Assembly: GCA_964438515.1 (NCBI GenBank)
Contig: CAYTLK010000006.1
Location: 1 to 64,000, forward strand
Direction of reading: 5' to 3'
DNA from: RGIG3701 sp964438515
GTDB lineage: Bacteria > Planctomycetota > Planctomycetia > Pirellulales > Thermoguttaceae
DNA length: 64,000 nucleotides
The notes under the pieces are model-generated. The model was not told the origin of the DNA. It did no database searches and saw only the letters and a list, made by a program, of their open reading frames with translations. Positions 29,189 through 38,887 of the stretch are shown here, in pieces (position 1 is the first letter of the stretch; every line of letters begins with the position of its first letter). A program made the translations under genes and the position numbers.

Positions 29189-30157
29189 ATGATGGGAACG
29201 ATGATTCGGAAATTTTTGGAGCTGATCCGCTTCAGTCACACGATTTTTGCGCTTCCGTTTGCGTTTCTCGCGGCGATTATGGCGTGGTACGTCAATTTTC
29301 ATCCGGAAATAGCAAAAGCTCCCACCGTTCCATTCCGATGGATCGATTTGCTCGGAGTTCTGCTCTGTATGATTTTCGCACGCAGTACCGCAATGGCGTT
29401 TAATCGGATTGCGGACCGAAAAATGGATGCGTTCAATCCTCGAACTGCCGGACGCCACCTCCCTGCAGGACTCGTCTCGCTGAAGACGGCGGTGTTTTTT
29501 ACGGTCGTCTGCGCCCTTTTGTTTATTGCTTCGACGGCTCTTTTTCTCCCGTACAATCCTCTCCCGCTGCTTGCATCGGTTCCGCTCCTCCTCTTTCTTA
29601 TGGGGTACAGTTGCGCGAAACGATTTACGAATTACGTACACTTCTGGCTCGGCGTGTCGCTCATGCTGGCGCCGATTGCTGCTTGGGCGGCGATTCGCGG
29701 CGAGGTTTGGATTTTTTATCTCCTTCAATTCTTACGGACTTCCAGTTTCCCGATGATTCCGACTGCCGAATTTTCAGCGGTGATTCTGGCGTGCGCGGTC
29801 TGTTTTTGGTCGGCGGGTTTCGACATCATTTATGCAACGATGGACGCAGATTTTGATAAAAATTTCGGAATTTATAGTATTCCGGGACGTTTTGGAGTCA
29901 AAAATGCGTTACGAGCGGCCGCTGTTTGTCATTTTTTTGTTCCGATTCCTCTTGCGGCACTTTATTTTGTTTTCCCACCGTTCAAAACGCTTTGGGCGGT
30001 CGGAGTGGCTGCGATTGCGGCGCTGCTTTTTTACGAACATTATGTTGTGGATGTGCACGACCCGAAACGTGTAAATATCGCGTTTTTCAATGTGAATTCA
30101 GTAATCAGCGTGACGTTGTTGGGAGTTGGAGCCGTCGAAATATTGCTGCATTGGTGA
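29189..30157 (+). CDS. UbiA family prenyltransferase (MqnP/UbiA-like)
   Basis: A polytopic membrane enzyme of about 320 residues that transfers a polyprenyl group to an aromatic acid in quinone synthesis. The first Asp-rich motif is NRIADRKMDAFNPRTAGRHLPAG. The second is in FDIIYATMDADFDKNFGIYSIP, followed by a typical R-FG segment. About eight hydrophobic helices are visible. In anaerobic planctomycetes the expected product is a menaquinone precursor (MqnP role), which is inferred. Start choice is uncertain: ATG codons at 29189, 29192 and 29201 are all in frame, and the family N-terminus IRKFLELIRFSHTIFALPF favours any of these over the longer frame overlapping lptF. Confidence 0.88.
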   Translation: MMGTMIRKFLELIRFSHTIFALPFAFLAAIMAWYVNFHPEIAKAPTVPFRWIDLLGVLLCMIFARSTAMAFNRIADRKMDAFNPRTAGRHLPAGLVSLKTAVFFTVVCALLFIASTALFLPYNPLPLLASVPLLLFLMGYSCAKRFTNYVHFWLGVSLMLAPIAAWAAIRGEVWIFYLLQFLRTSSFPMIPTAEFSAVILACAVCFWSAGFDIIYATMDADFDKNFGIYSIPGRFGVKNALRAAAVCHFFVPIPLAALYFVFPPFKTLWAVGVAAIAALLFYEHYVVDVHDPKRVNIAFFNVNSVISVTLLGVGAVEILLHW

Positions 30158-30295
30158 AATTTTTTCATTCGGTGGTTCTGAATCGTGCGACCGCGACCGA
30201 ATGGCTGTGAAACAGAAATCTAAAACAAAAATCATCTAAATTTCAAAATTTGAGCGTGCGTTATTCAGTAGCGACTCTGTGATTCGTTCTGAGTA

Positions 30296-30380
30296 CTATT
30301 TGTTCCGTTGTTGCACTATCGCAAAACGACGCCATAATGTCCGCTCAAAGCGAACTTTTCAAGTGGAATCCGTATAAAAT
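30296..30380 (+). repeat. GCCCAAAG-family intergenic repeat, copy R2
   Basis: Matches R1 and R4 from TCGCAAAACGACGCC through CCGCTCAAAGCGAACTTTTCAAG to GGAATCCGTATAAAAT. The central stem can form as CGTTGT with ACGACG, sequence-different from R1 but still paired. Unlike R1, R4 and R5, no same-strand gene follows. It sits in the 405-base gap after ubiA. Confidence 0.65.
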
Positions 30381-30440
30381 ACGAACAATCGCGGGGTACA
30401 TGTTGCGCACCCCGACGATCATCTGCGTTACAACGTCCGT

Positions 30441-30566
30441 TCAACTCGTTCCGCCGTCCAAACCGTCCACGAGAGCCGCAAACATCAGACTGTATGCCGG
30501 ATTGTGTTTTCGTACAATAAATACGATTCCCAAAAGGAGTTCGAGTAACGCACCGATTCCGCTCAT
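30441..30566 (-). CDS. Small membrane ORF overlapping the beta-helix gene stop (possible truncated gene)
   Basis: A 41-codon frame whose ATG overlaps the TGA of the upstream beta-helix gene as ATGA, a classic translational-coupling arrangement. It starts MSGIGALLELLLGIVFIV (one hydrophobic helix) and ends at a TGA at 30443-30441. The same frame stays open for 31 further sensible codons (through MIVGVRNMYPAIVRILYG), ending inside repeat R2. It may be a small protein, or a gene interrupted by a nonsense codon. No family is recognised. Confidence 0.35.
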   Translation of the reverse strand: MSGIGALLELLLGIVFIVRKHNPAYSLMFAALVDGLDGGTS

Positions 30567-33550
30567 TTTTCACCCGAATTTGATTCTTTTTTGAATGAAG
30601 ATTTCGCTTTCTTCACCTCAAAATCGTCCAAAAAGTATTCGGAATTGTTTTTTTCGAGCGACAAAATCCCCACCCATTCCAGCTGTTTGAAAAACGAATT
30701 TGGCAAAGGAACCTTAAAACTCTCCGCTTTTTCCATCTTTTCGGGCCGAACTTTCAGCGTCCAAGTACGATTTCGGTTTTGTTTCTCATTCGCTTTTTCA
30801 TCTTGTTTCTGCGTCCCCGACTGAAATTCGAGCGAGAATTCAACCCAGCAATCATGCGGAACTTTCGTGAGGATGCGTCCATCGACCGCAACGTCTCCGT
30901 TGGGATGAATCTGGAACGTCGGTCCCGTCTCGTAATTTTGCCGCGCAACAGAATACTGGCGCGTTTCGCACTGCAAAAAAGCGTCACCCTGAATATAGAG
31001 GAAGAAATTCACCACGATTTTTCCGGTCGGAAACATCGAATTTACTGTAACGTGCGGGTCGTAGGAATTTTTCTGGTCCGGCGCGTCGATGATTTTCAAT
31101 GATTTTTCCCCAGAATGAGGATTTTCTCCCGAAATTTCCCAACGTCCCGTTCGTTCCGTCGATTCGAGCGCTCCGGCGGGGCCGCTCGTGTAAATCTGCA
31201 TATGCGTCGGCAGTTCATCCGCTTCGAACCCTTCAAAATCAGCCAGATACGGATTCTGATTTTTGTACGGTGTGTGTTTTTCGCACGGACGATTTACAAC
31301 GTCCTCCGCCATCTTTCGCCACGCGTCGGTCCCCGTCAGTCCCGCACGTTTTTCCGGGTCGGAAGGAGTGGAAACGTCGAAATTTTCGAATCCCAGCGCG
31401 AAAACCGGCGAATCGGACTGCAGTCGGAAGTCGCGTTTTTCAGGATCCATGAAGCGCGGATCCTCTGCGATACTTTCGGAATCAACTCCGGATTTTTTCT
31501 GCCACTGCGCGAGCGTCACACCCTTGAACGTCATTCCGTCCGTTCCTGCGTCGGGCGACCAGTAGCAGTTCCGGAACATTTGAAGGCTCGGGTCTTTCTG
31601 AAGAATCAGACCGGCACCGCCCAGCATTTCGGGAAAATGATTGTAATTAATATTCGTATCGATACGCACGCCGAACGGTTTCTCGAGATTGCTCATCACA
31701 GCGTTCCGGACGAACCCAGGAGCCTGCGAAAACGCAAAAATATTGTTGTGAATCACCGTATTATACGGGTACGAATAATTGTGGATGTGTAAACCGCCGT
31801 CCTGCGTGTCGTACACGAGGTTGTGGTCGACCAGAAGATTCGAAGTTCCTGCATCGGTATAAATCCCCCAGCCTCCGTAACCGTCCGAGTCGCGGGTGAA
31901 ACGATACACATCGTGAATCCAATTGTGATGCAAACGTGAGCCGTCCGTATCGCCGAGAACGTAAATTCCGGCCAAATCGTTCATTACACCGCGCGAAATG
32001 TGGTGTATGTGATTGTACGCCGCCTCGTTGTGATTCGTGTACGCTTTTTCAGACCCCCAACTCCATCCCAGCTGCATTCCGGCCCAAGTGGTGTTCGAAA
32101 TGTCGTTGTGCAAAATTCGGTTATTTTGCGCGATTCCGCCAAGAAAAATTCCGCAGGCGGAGTAAAAGATGGAACCTGTATGATGAATCAAATTGTTTTC
32201 AATCAGATTTCCGCGCGCGATCGAACGGTCGTCCGGCACGCCGTTTGGAACGGCCGGGATGCAGATTCCGCCGGCTCCGACGTCAAAAACGTGATTTTGT
32301 CGAACGACATTTTCGCACGATCCCTCAAGGAGTGAAATTCCATTTTCACCGAGATGGGAAAATTCACAGTTTTCGATTCGTCCGTTGCGCCATCCAATCG
32401 CGTCGAACGCCCCGCGCTGCGTGTGAGCCGCCTGAACGCTGTTTTCGTAATCGGGTGAAAGATCTGCGTCACTGTACGAAAATGTAATATTTTCAAACGA
32501 AATCCATTCCACGTATGCGTCGGTCTTCCAGTCGCCGCGAATTTCCAGAAGCCGACGGGGACAAACGGTCAAAATCACGCGCATTTTCGGGTTTTTCAGA
32601 TCCTCATCGGCGCGCGGAACATAAAACAAACGTTGTTCGTTGCGGTCAAAGAACCACTCGCCCGGCGCGTCGAGAGCCGCCCGGCAGTTTTCCACGTACC
32701 AGCGAAAATGATGATTCAAGTAGTACGACCCGGCGCTGCGCGGGAAAATTACGGTTCCGGAGGCGGAATCATAGGACGCAATGCGATTGTAACTGTTGCT
32801 CCAGCACTGAAACGTCACGAACTGAACGTCCGGCAAAATTTTTCCTTCAGAATCGAAACAATACGGGTCAAGATTTCCTTTTTCAAGACGGTATTTCATA
32901 CAAACATGTTCTTTGCAGACCGCGTCCCGCGCCCAAAAAAACGAGGCGGTCGGATCGTTGGAATCGTAATTCGGCGCTCTTGCTCGAATCGCCCGCCGCG
33001 CCGTTCCGTCCGGAAGTTCCAAAAACAGCTGCGTCCCAGCGTCCGGACCGAGTTTTTCAGACGAATATTCTGCAGAAAAGACGCCGTTTCCCTCGTCCCG
33101 CCAGTTCGAGAACGTCCGACCGCCGGAAATCACCGCTTTTTCACCGTCCGCTCCGCGCCATACAATCGGACTGTTTTTTGTACCTGAATCTTCCGGCGTC
33201 AGAATGAACGGTTTTTCCAATGTATAAACGCCTCCCGCAAGTTCCACGCAGACGCTTTCTTCCGGAACCGCCTTCCGAAACGCACGAACCGCATCTCGAG
33301 CCCGTTCAAGCGACCGAAACGGCGCGGCTTGCGTTCCGTCTTCGGGAATCGAACCGTCCGAATCCGAATCTCCCGAAACCTGCTTTGAAATCGGTTCTGA
33401 AACAGGTTCTGAAACAGGTTCTGAATTGCAAGGCGGAACGACGTAAAATATTTTTGCCTGCAAGTTTACTGATAAACAGGGTAAAAAGGAAAAACAGGGA
33501 AAACAGAGGAAAAACACGAACACACATAAAACATGGAACAGATGTTTCAT
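30563..33550 (-). CDS. Secreted right-handed parallel beta-helix protein, putative glycoside hydrolase (GH141-like)
   Basis: A 995-residue paralogue of the 1633-4419 product. After a Cys/Phe-rich signal peptide (about residues 1-30) comes a degenerate EPVS/EPIS tandem stretch (residues about 44-58). An entry domain follows (FRSLERARDAVRAFRKAVP, GGVYTLEKPFILTPEDSG), typical of GH141-like proteins. The beta-helix region spans about residues 340-700, with NHNEAAYNHIHHIS and YGGWGIYTDAGTSN. A jelly-roll domain fills about 770-985 (GRWEISGENPHSGEKSL). The presence of two distant paralogues suggests two glycan specificities. AAAGGA lies about 16 bases before the ATG. A 41-codon frame overlaps its stop. 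Confidence 0.8.
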   Translation of the reverse strand: MKHLFHVLCVFVFFLCFPCFSFLPCLSVNLQAKIFYVVPPCNSEPVSEPVSEPISKQVSGDSDSDGSIPEDGTQAAPFRSLERARDAVRAFRKAVPEESVCVELAGGVYTLEKPFILTPEDSGTKNSPIVWRGADGEKAVISGGRTFSNWRDEGNGVFSAEYSSEKLGPDAGTQLFLELPDGTARRAIRARAPNYDSNDPTASFFWARDAVCKEHVCMKYRLEKGNLDPYCFDSEGKILPDVQFVTFQCWSNSYNRIASYDSASGTVIFPRSAGSYYLNHHFRWYVENCRAALDAPGEWFFDRNEQRLFYVPRADEDLKNPKMRVILTVCPRRLLEIRGDWKTDAYVEWISFENITFSYSDADLSPDYENSVQAAHTQRGAFDAIGWRNGRIENCEFSHLGENGISLLEGSCENVVRQNHVFDVGAGGICIPAVPNGVPDDRSIARGNLIENNLIHHTGSIFYSACGIFLGGIAQNNRILHNDISNTTWAGMQLGWSWGSEKAYTNHNEAAYNHIHHISRGVMNDLAGIYVLGDTDGSRLHHNWIHDVYRFTRDSDGYGGWGIYTDAGTSNLLVDHNLVYDTQDGGLHIHNYSYPYNTVIHNNIFAFSQAPGFVRNAVMSNLEKPFGVRIDTNINYNHFPEMLGGAGLILQKDPSLQMFRNCYWSPDAGTDGMTFKGVTLAQWQKKSGVDSESIAEDPRFMDPEKRDFRLQSDSPVFALGFENFDVSTPSDPEKRAGLTGTDAWRKMAEDVVNRPCEKHTPYKNQNPYLADFEGFEADELPTHMQIYTSGPAGALESTERTGRWEISGENPHSGEKSLKIIDAPDQKNSYDPHVTVNSMFPTGKIVVNFFLYIQGDAFLQCETRQYSVARQNYETGPTFQIHPNGDVAVDGRILTKVPHDCWVEFSLEFQSGTQKQDEKANEKQNRNRTWTLKVRPEKMEKAESFKVPLPNSFFKQLEWVGILSLEKNNSEYFLDDFEVKKAKSSFKKESNSGEK

Positions 33551-33636
33551 AAATCAAATATTCCTTTCAGAATCATGGGACCAAATGAAATGGGGGAGGT
33601 AAAAAAGGACCGTTTGAAACAGTACATTTATTAAAA

Positions 33637-34632
33637 CTAAAATTTCAGCTGAATCTTCCCGACGAACCCCGGCTCGGAACGATACGTTTCCGGACGGTCT
33701 TCGAAGTAAAGTTTGCGACAAAACGACAGTCCAATTTCTGCCGAAAAATCGAGATCTCCAATGGCGGGACGGTCGCGCTCGACGCCCAGTACGAGTCGTA
33801 AATCACGATACGAAACGAGATCGTCACGATTCTGAATTTCCACAGCCCAACTTCCGCCCCAATACTCGCCCGCGACGTACACCCAAACCGGAAACACCCC
33901 GTTGGAACCAAGTTCGAAACGACGGCAGATTCTCGGTTTCGGGATCAATAAATCGACTTTCCAGTTTTCATTCGGCTGCCAGACGGCCCCTAAAAACGGA
34001 ATAATCGGCCAATCATCCAAAGCGGTGTACATCGCTCCGAGCTGGAACTGCCATTGCGGGGTCGGCGTCCAGATCGCCATTCCGCCGCCGGGAATACGAA
34101 TCGCTTTACTCGAATTCGTCTTAAAATCCGACGCATAACCGGGCGTGATAAAAAGCAGCACACGCCAGAAGTCGTTCACGTCTTTCATCCACGTAAAAGT
34201 GACTCCCGCACGGTAAAGATCGCTGCGCATAGGGAGCGAGGCCGGCATTTCATACAGCGAATCGATGCAAAAAGTCGGTGAAATCAAAAAAGAACCGTGA
34301 TTTCCGGGACACGGAGCCGCAAACATTGCGCTGACCGCTCCATGTGCAATTCCCAGCGCCTCTGCGCCAGAACCAGGTGACAAAATGAATGCATTTCCCG
34401 TGACGCTTTGGAAAAATGTATTCCGATGCTCTGGAAGAGTGCGCAATCCATTGAAAGTTTCATCTGTACGATTTTCGAATGAGTAGGAATTTCCAACCCA
34501 ATCCTCGCTGGAAGCCGCAGAATCCTCGGCACTGTTCCAACGATCCTGCGCCGAAGACGTACTGCAAAAAAACAGAGACGTCAGCAAAAGCAGAGCTGTG
34601 AAAATCGATATTTTTTCGAAAAAATGAAACAT
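33637..34632 (-). CDS. DUF6268-like outer membrane beta-barrel protein
   Basis: A 331-residue secreted or outer-membrane protein. A signal peptide (residues 1 to about 27, ending CSTSSAQ) is followed by alternating beta-strand segments with aromatic pairs (YRAGVTFTWMKD, MAIWTPTPQWQFQLGAMYTA, FLGAVWQPNENWKVDLLIPKP). It ends in Phe (KIQLKF), as outer-membrane barrels do. The pattern fits the DUF6268 family common in planctomycetes; function unknown. I start at the ATG at 34632 because it begins the signal peptide. The longer frame to 34734 adds a basic, non-hydrophobic leader. Confidence 0.7.
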   Translation of the reverse strand: MFHFFEKISIFTALLLLTSLFFCSTSSAQDRWNSAEDSAASSEDWVGNSYSFENRTDETFNGLRTLPEHRNTFFQSVTGNAFILSPGSGAEALGIAHGAVSAMFAAPCPGNHGSFLISPTFCIDSLYEMPASLPMRSDLYRAGVTFTWMKDVNDFWRVLLFITPGYASDFKTNSSKAIRIPGGGMAIWTPTPQWQFQLGAMYTALDDWPIIPFLGAVWQPNENWKVDLLIPKPRICRRFELGSNGVFPVWVYVAGEYWGGSWAVEIQNRDDLVSYRDLRLVLGVERDRPAIGDLDFSAEIGLSFCRKLYFEDRPETYRSEPGFVGKIQLKF

Positions 34633-34852
34633 CTTTTTACCTGAAACAGAACGCAAATTTGTACAGTGATTCATTCTACACAAATTCGAGTTTCGGCGCA
34701 ATAGCGAATGAATATGTTTAAAGAAAAAAGTCAAAATAACCGAAAAATCAGTCAGAAACCATCCAAAGAATTCTTTAGGTTCGCGAAATCATTGCAGGAT
34801 GAATATTGTACAATTTATCCTGCAACGGCATTTCACTCAAAATCGAAATCAT

Positions 34853-35905
34853 TTATTTCAGCGCGGCGCACACTGCGTCACCGAAATCGGAAGTCGTGGA
34901 CGTTCCGCCGATATCGGGGGTCCGCACCTTTCCGGCAGCCAAAACGGCACACATTGCATCCATCAAAGCGTTGGCTAAAGCGTGTTCGTCGAGCTGGTCG
35001 AGCATCATGTTGACCGCCCAAAGCGTCCCCATGGGGTTTGCAATTCCGCGGCCCGCAATGTCGGGGGCGGAACCATGAATGGGTTCAAACATGCTCGGGT
35101 GTTTCCCGGTCGGGTTGATGTTTGCAGATGGGGAAATTCCGATGCTTCCGAGCATTGCAGACCCCAAATCGGTCAGAATGTCTCCGAAAAGGTTGCTCGC
35201 GACGACGACTTCGAGATCGTCAGGGTGCATGATGAATTTCCCGGTCAAAGCGTCGATGTGCATTTTGCTGGACTGAATCTGCGGATAGTCCTTTTTGACC
35301 TGTTCCTGGACTTCATCCCAGAAAACCATGGAATATTTCAAAGCGTTGGACTTCGTGGCGCTCAAAACCTTGTGTTTTCCGTGTTTCACAGCATATTCGT
35401 ATGCGTAACGCATAATGCGTTCGGTTCCCAGCTGCGTGAAAATCGAGCTTTGAACCACTTTTTTACCCTTCACCGGATCTTCCGAGATGGATCCTTCGGA
35501 GCAATACTCGCCTTCGGAGTTTTCGCGCACGACGACGAAATCAATTTTGTCATTTTTCAGCGGCGAGACGAGGCCCGGAAGGAGTTTAATCGGACGCATA
35601 TTCACGTATTGATCGAAACCGCGGCGAATCGGGAAAAGAAGGTTCTGCGCGGAAACCACATCGGAAACGCCGGTGAATCCGACGGCACCAAGAAGAATCG
35701 CGTCGCAGTCGTCGAGGATTTTCAACCCATCTTCGGGCATCATGACGCCGTGATGCAAATAATATTCGCAGCTCCACGGCAAATCGATGAACTCGAATTT
35801 CACATCGGCCATTGCGCCCAGTTTTTCGAGAACCTTACGTCCCTCGCGAACCACTTCAATTCCGACACCGTCACCGGGAATGAGATCAATTTTATACGTT
35901 TTCAT
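34853..35905 (-). CDS. D-malate/tartrate dehydrogenase-type beta-decarboxylating dehydrogenase
   Basis: A 350-residue NAD-dependent enzyme of the isocitrate/isopropylmalate dehydrogenase superfamily. It resembles DmlA/TtuC more than LeuB: the N-terminal region reads WSCEYYLHHGVMMPEDGL and the substrate loop VVRENSEGEYCSEG. Further family marks are ATKSNALKYSM, HIDALTGKFIMHP and SNLFGDILTDLGSAMLGSIG, plus HGSAPDIAGRGIANP for NAD binding. Family reactions: D-malate to pyruvate plus CO2, or tartrate oxidation. A role as isopropylmalate or isocitrate dehydrogenase cannot be excluded from sequence. GGAGATAA precedes the ATG. Citrate synthase is two genes away on the same strand. Confidence 0.8.
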   Translation of the reverse strand: MKTYKIDLIPGDGVGIEVVREGRKVLEKLGAMADVKFEFIDLPWSCEYYLHHGVMMPEDGLKILDDCDAILLGAVGFTGVSDVVSAQNLLFPIRRGFDQYVNMRPIKLLPGLVSPLKNDKIDFVVVRENSEGEYCSEGSISEDPVKGKKVVQSSIFTQLGTERIMRYAYEYAVKHGKHKVLSATKSNALKYSMVFWDEVQEQVKKDYPQIQSSKMHIDALTGKFIMHPDDLEVVVASNLFGDILTDLGSAMLGSIGISPSANINPTGKHPSMFEPIHGSAPDIAGRGIANPMGTLWAVNMMLDQLDEHALANALMDAMCAVLAAGKVRTPDIGGTSTTSDFGDAVCAALK

Positions 35906-36091
35906 TATTTATCTCCTCTGGAAAACTCCAGCAGATTAAAACCCACAGTATTCAAAGTACAGAACACGTTTATTTTAACGGAAATTCACATTTTGTCAAG
36001 GGGGCGAGGCTGAATCTGGAGGGAAAGATTTTGAATGTTGTTTCCCCTCAGATTCGCTGCCGGCCGTGCAGGGGCAAAACTCCTGGAAATT

Positions 36092-37471
36092 CTATTCTAC
36101 CGTGACGGTTTTCGTCTGTGTTTTTCCGCTTTTGTCGCACCACGTCAGATGATAATTCCCGCGAAAACCTCGAAACGCAACTTTTCCTTCTGAATCTGTT
36201 TTTAGTACCAAATTCGTACGCCATTCATGATGAATCAACTGGTCGAGCGCGAAATATACTGGTTTTTTCTGCATATTCACGTCAAGAATCCCGGAAATCG
36301 ACGGTTCGCCGGGAGCCGCGCCGCCGTCCGCCGCGTTCCACCACGTCAGCCCCGCAACCTGCGGATGGGAAAAAAGAAGACGATAGATGTTGCGCGCAAC
36401 TACCGCCTGAATTTCACGGCCTTGAGCGTCGTCACTGGGCGCAGAAATCGTAATTTCGCTGATGTGAATCGGCCGCCCCGCCTCCGAAAGAGTGTCGAGC
36501 ACCGCAAGAAGCTGCGTCGGAGTGTGACTGTTCGCGCCGTCCGCAATACTTTTGCATTCCGCCTGATTGAAAATGTGCATCTGTACGCCGACGAGATCGA
36601 CGCGGACTCCTCGAGCAATCAAATCTCTCGCAATTTCCACGTAACGTCGATTCGGCCCCCAACTCATGTCGCATTCATTCGTAGAAAGACGGACCGTCTG
36701 GGGAAAATATTCCTGCGCCCAGTGAAACGTTTTGTACGTATAATCGTCCGGCATCCGCCCGCGATTCGCCTGGTCGTAACACTCGTTTACGACGTCCCAT
36801 TCCTGAATTCGGTCTCCGTAACGTTCTGCCAGTTCACGTACTCGTTTTTCGAAAAACGGTTCCATCGCACTGCGGTCATCCGGGAGCCACTCAGGGTGTC
36901 CCCAACGCCGCATCCCGTAAATAATCGCATGTCCGTGGATGTTCACGCCGCGGCTGGTAAGAAATTCGACGACGGGGTCCGTCGGAGGACGACGCCAGTG
37001 AGGCTGATTCCACGGTTCGGAAACGTTCGACCAGAATTCCTGCGTGTCGCGGTCCGTCATTGTGTAACGCGGCTTCCCCTCTTCCGGCTCCATCGTCTTC
37101 CAGTAAAACGCCACCGACGCGGAATTGAATAATGTTCCAAAAAGATCGGCGTACGCTGCGTTCTTTTCCGGCGTGTTCAGCTGTCCGAATAGAAAAATAT
37201 TACTGCCGAAACGAAACGCACTTGAAATCTGTTTGACTTTCACTTCGGTTTCAGCGTCCGTATTTTCAAGAACAAAAACGGCATCCGCTTTTCGATTTTT
37301 TTCGATATTTTCATCAATACTTTTTTGAACGTCCGCATTCCAAATTTGATTGTACTTTTCCGACATTACCGTTGCGTCCTGCGCAAAGAGAATGTTCGAA
37401 TCTTGCACAAAAAATAGCGTGAAGACCAGTATGAACGGATACAAAAACAGAGACATGAATTTCGTTTTCAT
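36092..37471 (-). CDS. Secreted GH10 endo-beta-1,4-xylanase
   Basis: A 459-residue secreted family GH10 enzyme. The signal peptide ends around ILFAQ. The barrel shows the acid/base Glu230 in WDVVNE and the nucleophile Glu339 in HISEI. HGHAIIYGMRRWGHPEW is the conserved substrate-pocket strand, and LVGVQMHIF follows. A small C-terminal domain (FRGFRGNYHLTW) resembles the beta-sandwich tail of planctomycete GH10 proteins. I start at 37471, where GAGGTGA stands upstream, not at 37540 where the frame adds an F/H/I-rich leader. Activity on xylan is the family default. Confidence 0.92.
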   Translation of the reverse strand: MKTKFMSLFLYPFILVFTLFFVQDSNILFAQDATVMSEKYNQIWNADVQKSIDENIEKNRKADAVFVLENTDAETEVKVKQISSAFRFGSNIFLFGQLNTPEKNAAYADLFGTLFNSASVAFYWKTMEPEEGKPRYTMTDRDTQEFWSNVSEPWNQPHWRRPPTDPVVEFLTSRGVNIHGHAIIYGMRRWGHPEWLPDDRSAMEPFFEKRVRELAERYGDRIQEWDVVNECYDQANRGRMPDDYTYKTFHWAQEYFPQTVRLSTNECDMSWGPNRRYVEIARDLIARGVRVDLVGVQMHIFNQAECKSIADGANSHTPTQLLAVLDTLSEAGRPIHISEITISAPSDDAQGREIQAVVARNIYRLLFSHPQVAGLTWWNAADGGAAPGEPSISGILDVNMQKKPVYFALDQLIHHEWRTNLVLKTDSEGKVAFRGFRGNYHLTWCDKSGKTQTKTVTVE

Positions 37472-37547
37472 AATCACCTCGAAAAAATGAAGGATGAATG
37501 GGGTGGTAAAATGAATAAAGTGAATAAAATGGAGGAACATTTAAGAA

Positions 37548-37580
37548 AAAGGCTTCTCGACGGTTTGCCGGGAAGCCTTT
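37548..37580 (-). terminator. Rho-independent terminator of the citrate synthase gene
   Basis: AAAGGCTTC and GAAGCCTTT form a perfect 9-bp stem. Read on the minus strand it is followed by TTTTTCTT, 12 bases beyond the gltA stop. Confidence 0.8.
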
Positions 37581-37591
37581 CTTGCAGGAGT

Positions 37592-38887
37592 TTATCGGAC
37601 ACTTTCAGGGATGTATTCCGTTTCGGTATTTCCCATGTACACCTGACGCGGACGAATGATGCGTCCTTTTGCGTCGTGCTGTTCTTTCCATTGCGCAATC
37701 CAGCCGGGAAGACGTCCCATCGCAAACATTACGGTGAACATGTTCGTCGGAATTCCCATCGAACGAAGCAGCAAACCACTGTAAAAATCGACGTTGGGAT
37801 AAAGTTTGCGGTCAATGAAGTAGGAATCGTTCAGTGCCAGTTCTTCAAGTTTTCGTGCGATATTCAGTAATGGGTCGTTCTGCTGATGTGTCATGGCGGC
37901 AAAAACGCGGTCGCAGGCTTTCCGCAGGATTTTTGCACGCGGATCATAATTTTTGTACACACGATGACCGAACCCGAACAAACGGAACGGATTGTTTTTG
38001 TCTTTGGCCATCTCGATGCACTCTTCGGGTGAAATCCCGCCTTTGTGGATTCGGTCAAGCATCTGCATCACTTCGACGTTTGCGCCTCCGTGAAGCGGTC
38101 CCCAAAGAGCGCAGATTCCCGCAGCGCAAGACGCAAACAGGTTCGCGCGCGACGACGCCACGACTCGCACCGTTGCAGCCGAACAGTTTTGCTCATGGTC
38201 CGCATGCAGAATCAAAATTAAATTCAAAGCGTCTTCGACTTCCGGCGACACTTCGTAGTGCGAGTACGGCAGCGAAAACATCATATGAAGGAAGTTGGCC
38301 GCATAACGAAGATTCGGATTGGGGTACATAAAGGGTAAATCGTGCGTCGTACGATAAATGTACGCGGCAATCGTGCGGATTTTACTGATTAATTGGGCGG
38401 AAATCTCCATAAAATCTTCGTCATCATTCAGTTCCAGAAACTCCGGATGAAAACATGCGAGCGTGTTTACGGCGGCAGAAAGCAGCGCCATCGGCTGAGC
38501 CGTGGTCGGCATATTGCTTAAATAAAGCCGCATGGGTTCCGGAAGCAGCGCGTTTTCGGTCAGACACCGACGGAAAGAAATTCCTTCTTCAGGGGTCGGA
38601 AGCGAGCCGGTAAGGAGGAGGTACGCCGTCTCAATGAAGTTCGGCTGTTCGGTAACAAACTGTTCGATAGGAATTCCACGATAACGCAAAATTCCTTTTT
38701 CCCCATCAATGAACGTTACGGTACTTTTGCATACGGCCGTACTTGCAAGAGATGGATCGTAGGTCATTACGTGATTTTCCGGGTACAACTGCGAAATATC
38801 GACAGCCACATCCCCTTCCGTCCCCTGATACACAGGAAACTCAATGTTTTTACCACGAATGGAAAGCGTCGCTTTTTCTTCTGCCAT
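37592..38887 (-). CDS. gltA: Citrate synthase (type II)
   Basis: A 431-residue cytosolic enzyme that condenses oxaloacetate and acetyl-CoA to citrate. The length and the beta-stranded N-terminal domain (ISQLYPENHVMTYDPSL) are those of the hexameric type II enzyme. Catalytic regions are visible: HADHEQNCSAATVR with the first catalytic His, WGPLHGGAN, FGFGHRVYKNYDPR with the second His, and the C-terminal catalytic Asp region in PNVDFYSGLL. GGAGAAG before the ATG at 38887 supports this start. A strong terminator follows, so the gene is probably monocistronic. Confidence 0.96.
   Translation of the reverse strand: MAEEKATLSIRGKNIEFPVYQGTEGDVAVDISQLYPENHVMTYDPSLASTAVCKSTVTFIDGEKGILRYRGIPIEQFVTEQPNFIETAYLLLTGSLPTPEEGISFRRCLTENALLPEPMRLYLSNMPTTAQPMALLSAAVNTLACFHPEFLELNDDEDFMEISAQLISKIRTIAAYIYRTTHDLPFMYPNPNLRYAANFLHMMFSLPYSHYEVSPEVEDALNLILILHADHEQNCSAATVRVVASSRANLFASCAAGICALWGPLHGGANVEVMQMLDRIHKGGISPEECIEMAKDKNNPFRLFGFGHRVYKNYDPRAKILRKACDRVFAAMTHQQNDPLLNIARKLEELALNDSYFIDRKLYPNVDFYSGLLLRSMGIPTNMFTVMFAMGRLPGWIAQWKEQHDAKGRIIRPRQVYMGNTETEYIPESVR

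Noticed and set aside
35015..35030. GCCCAAAG motif inside the DmlA-type gene as another repeat copy
   Set aside because: It lies in conserved coding sequence and none of the flanking repeat features are present.
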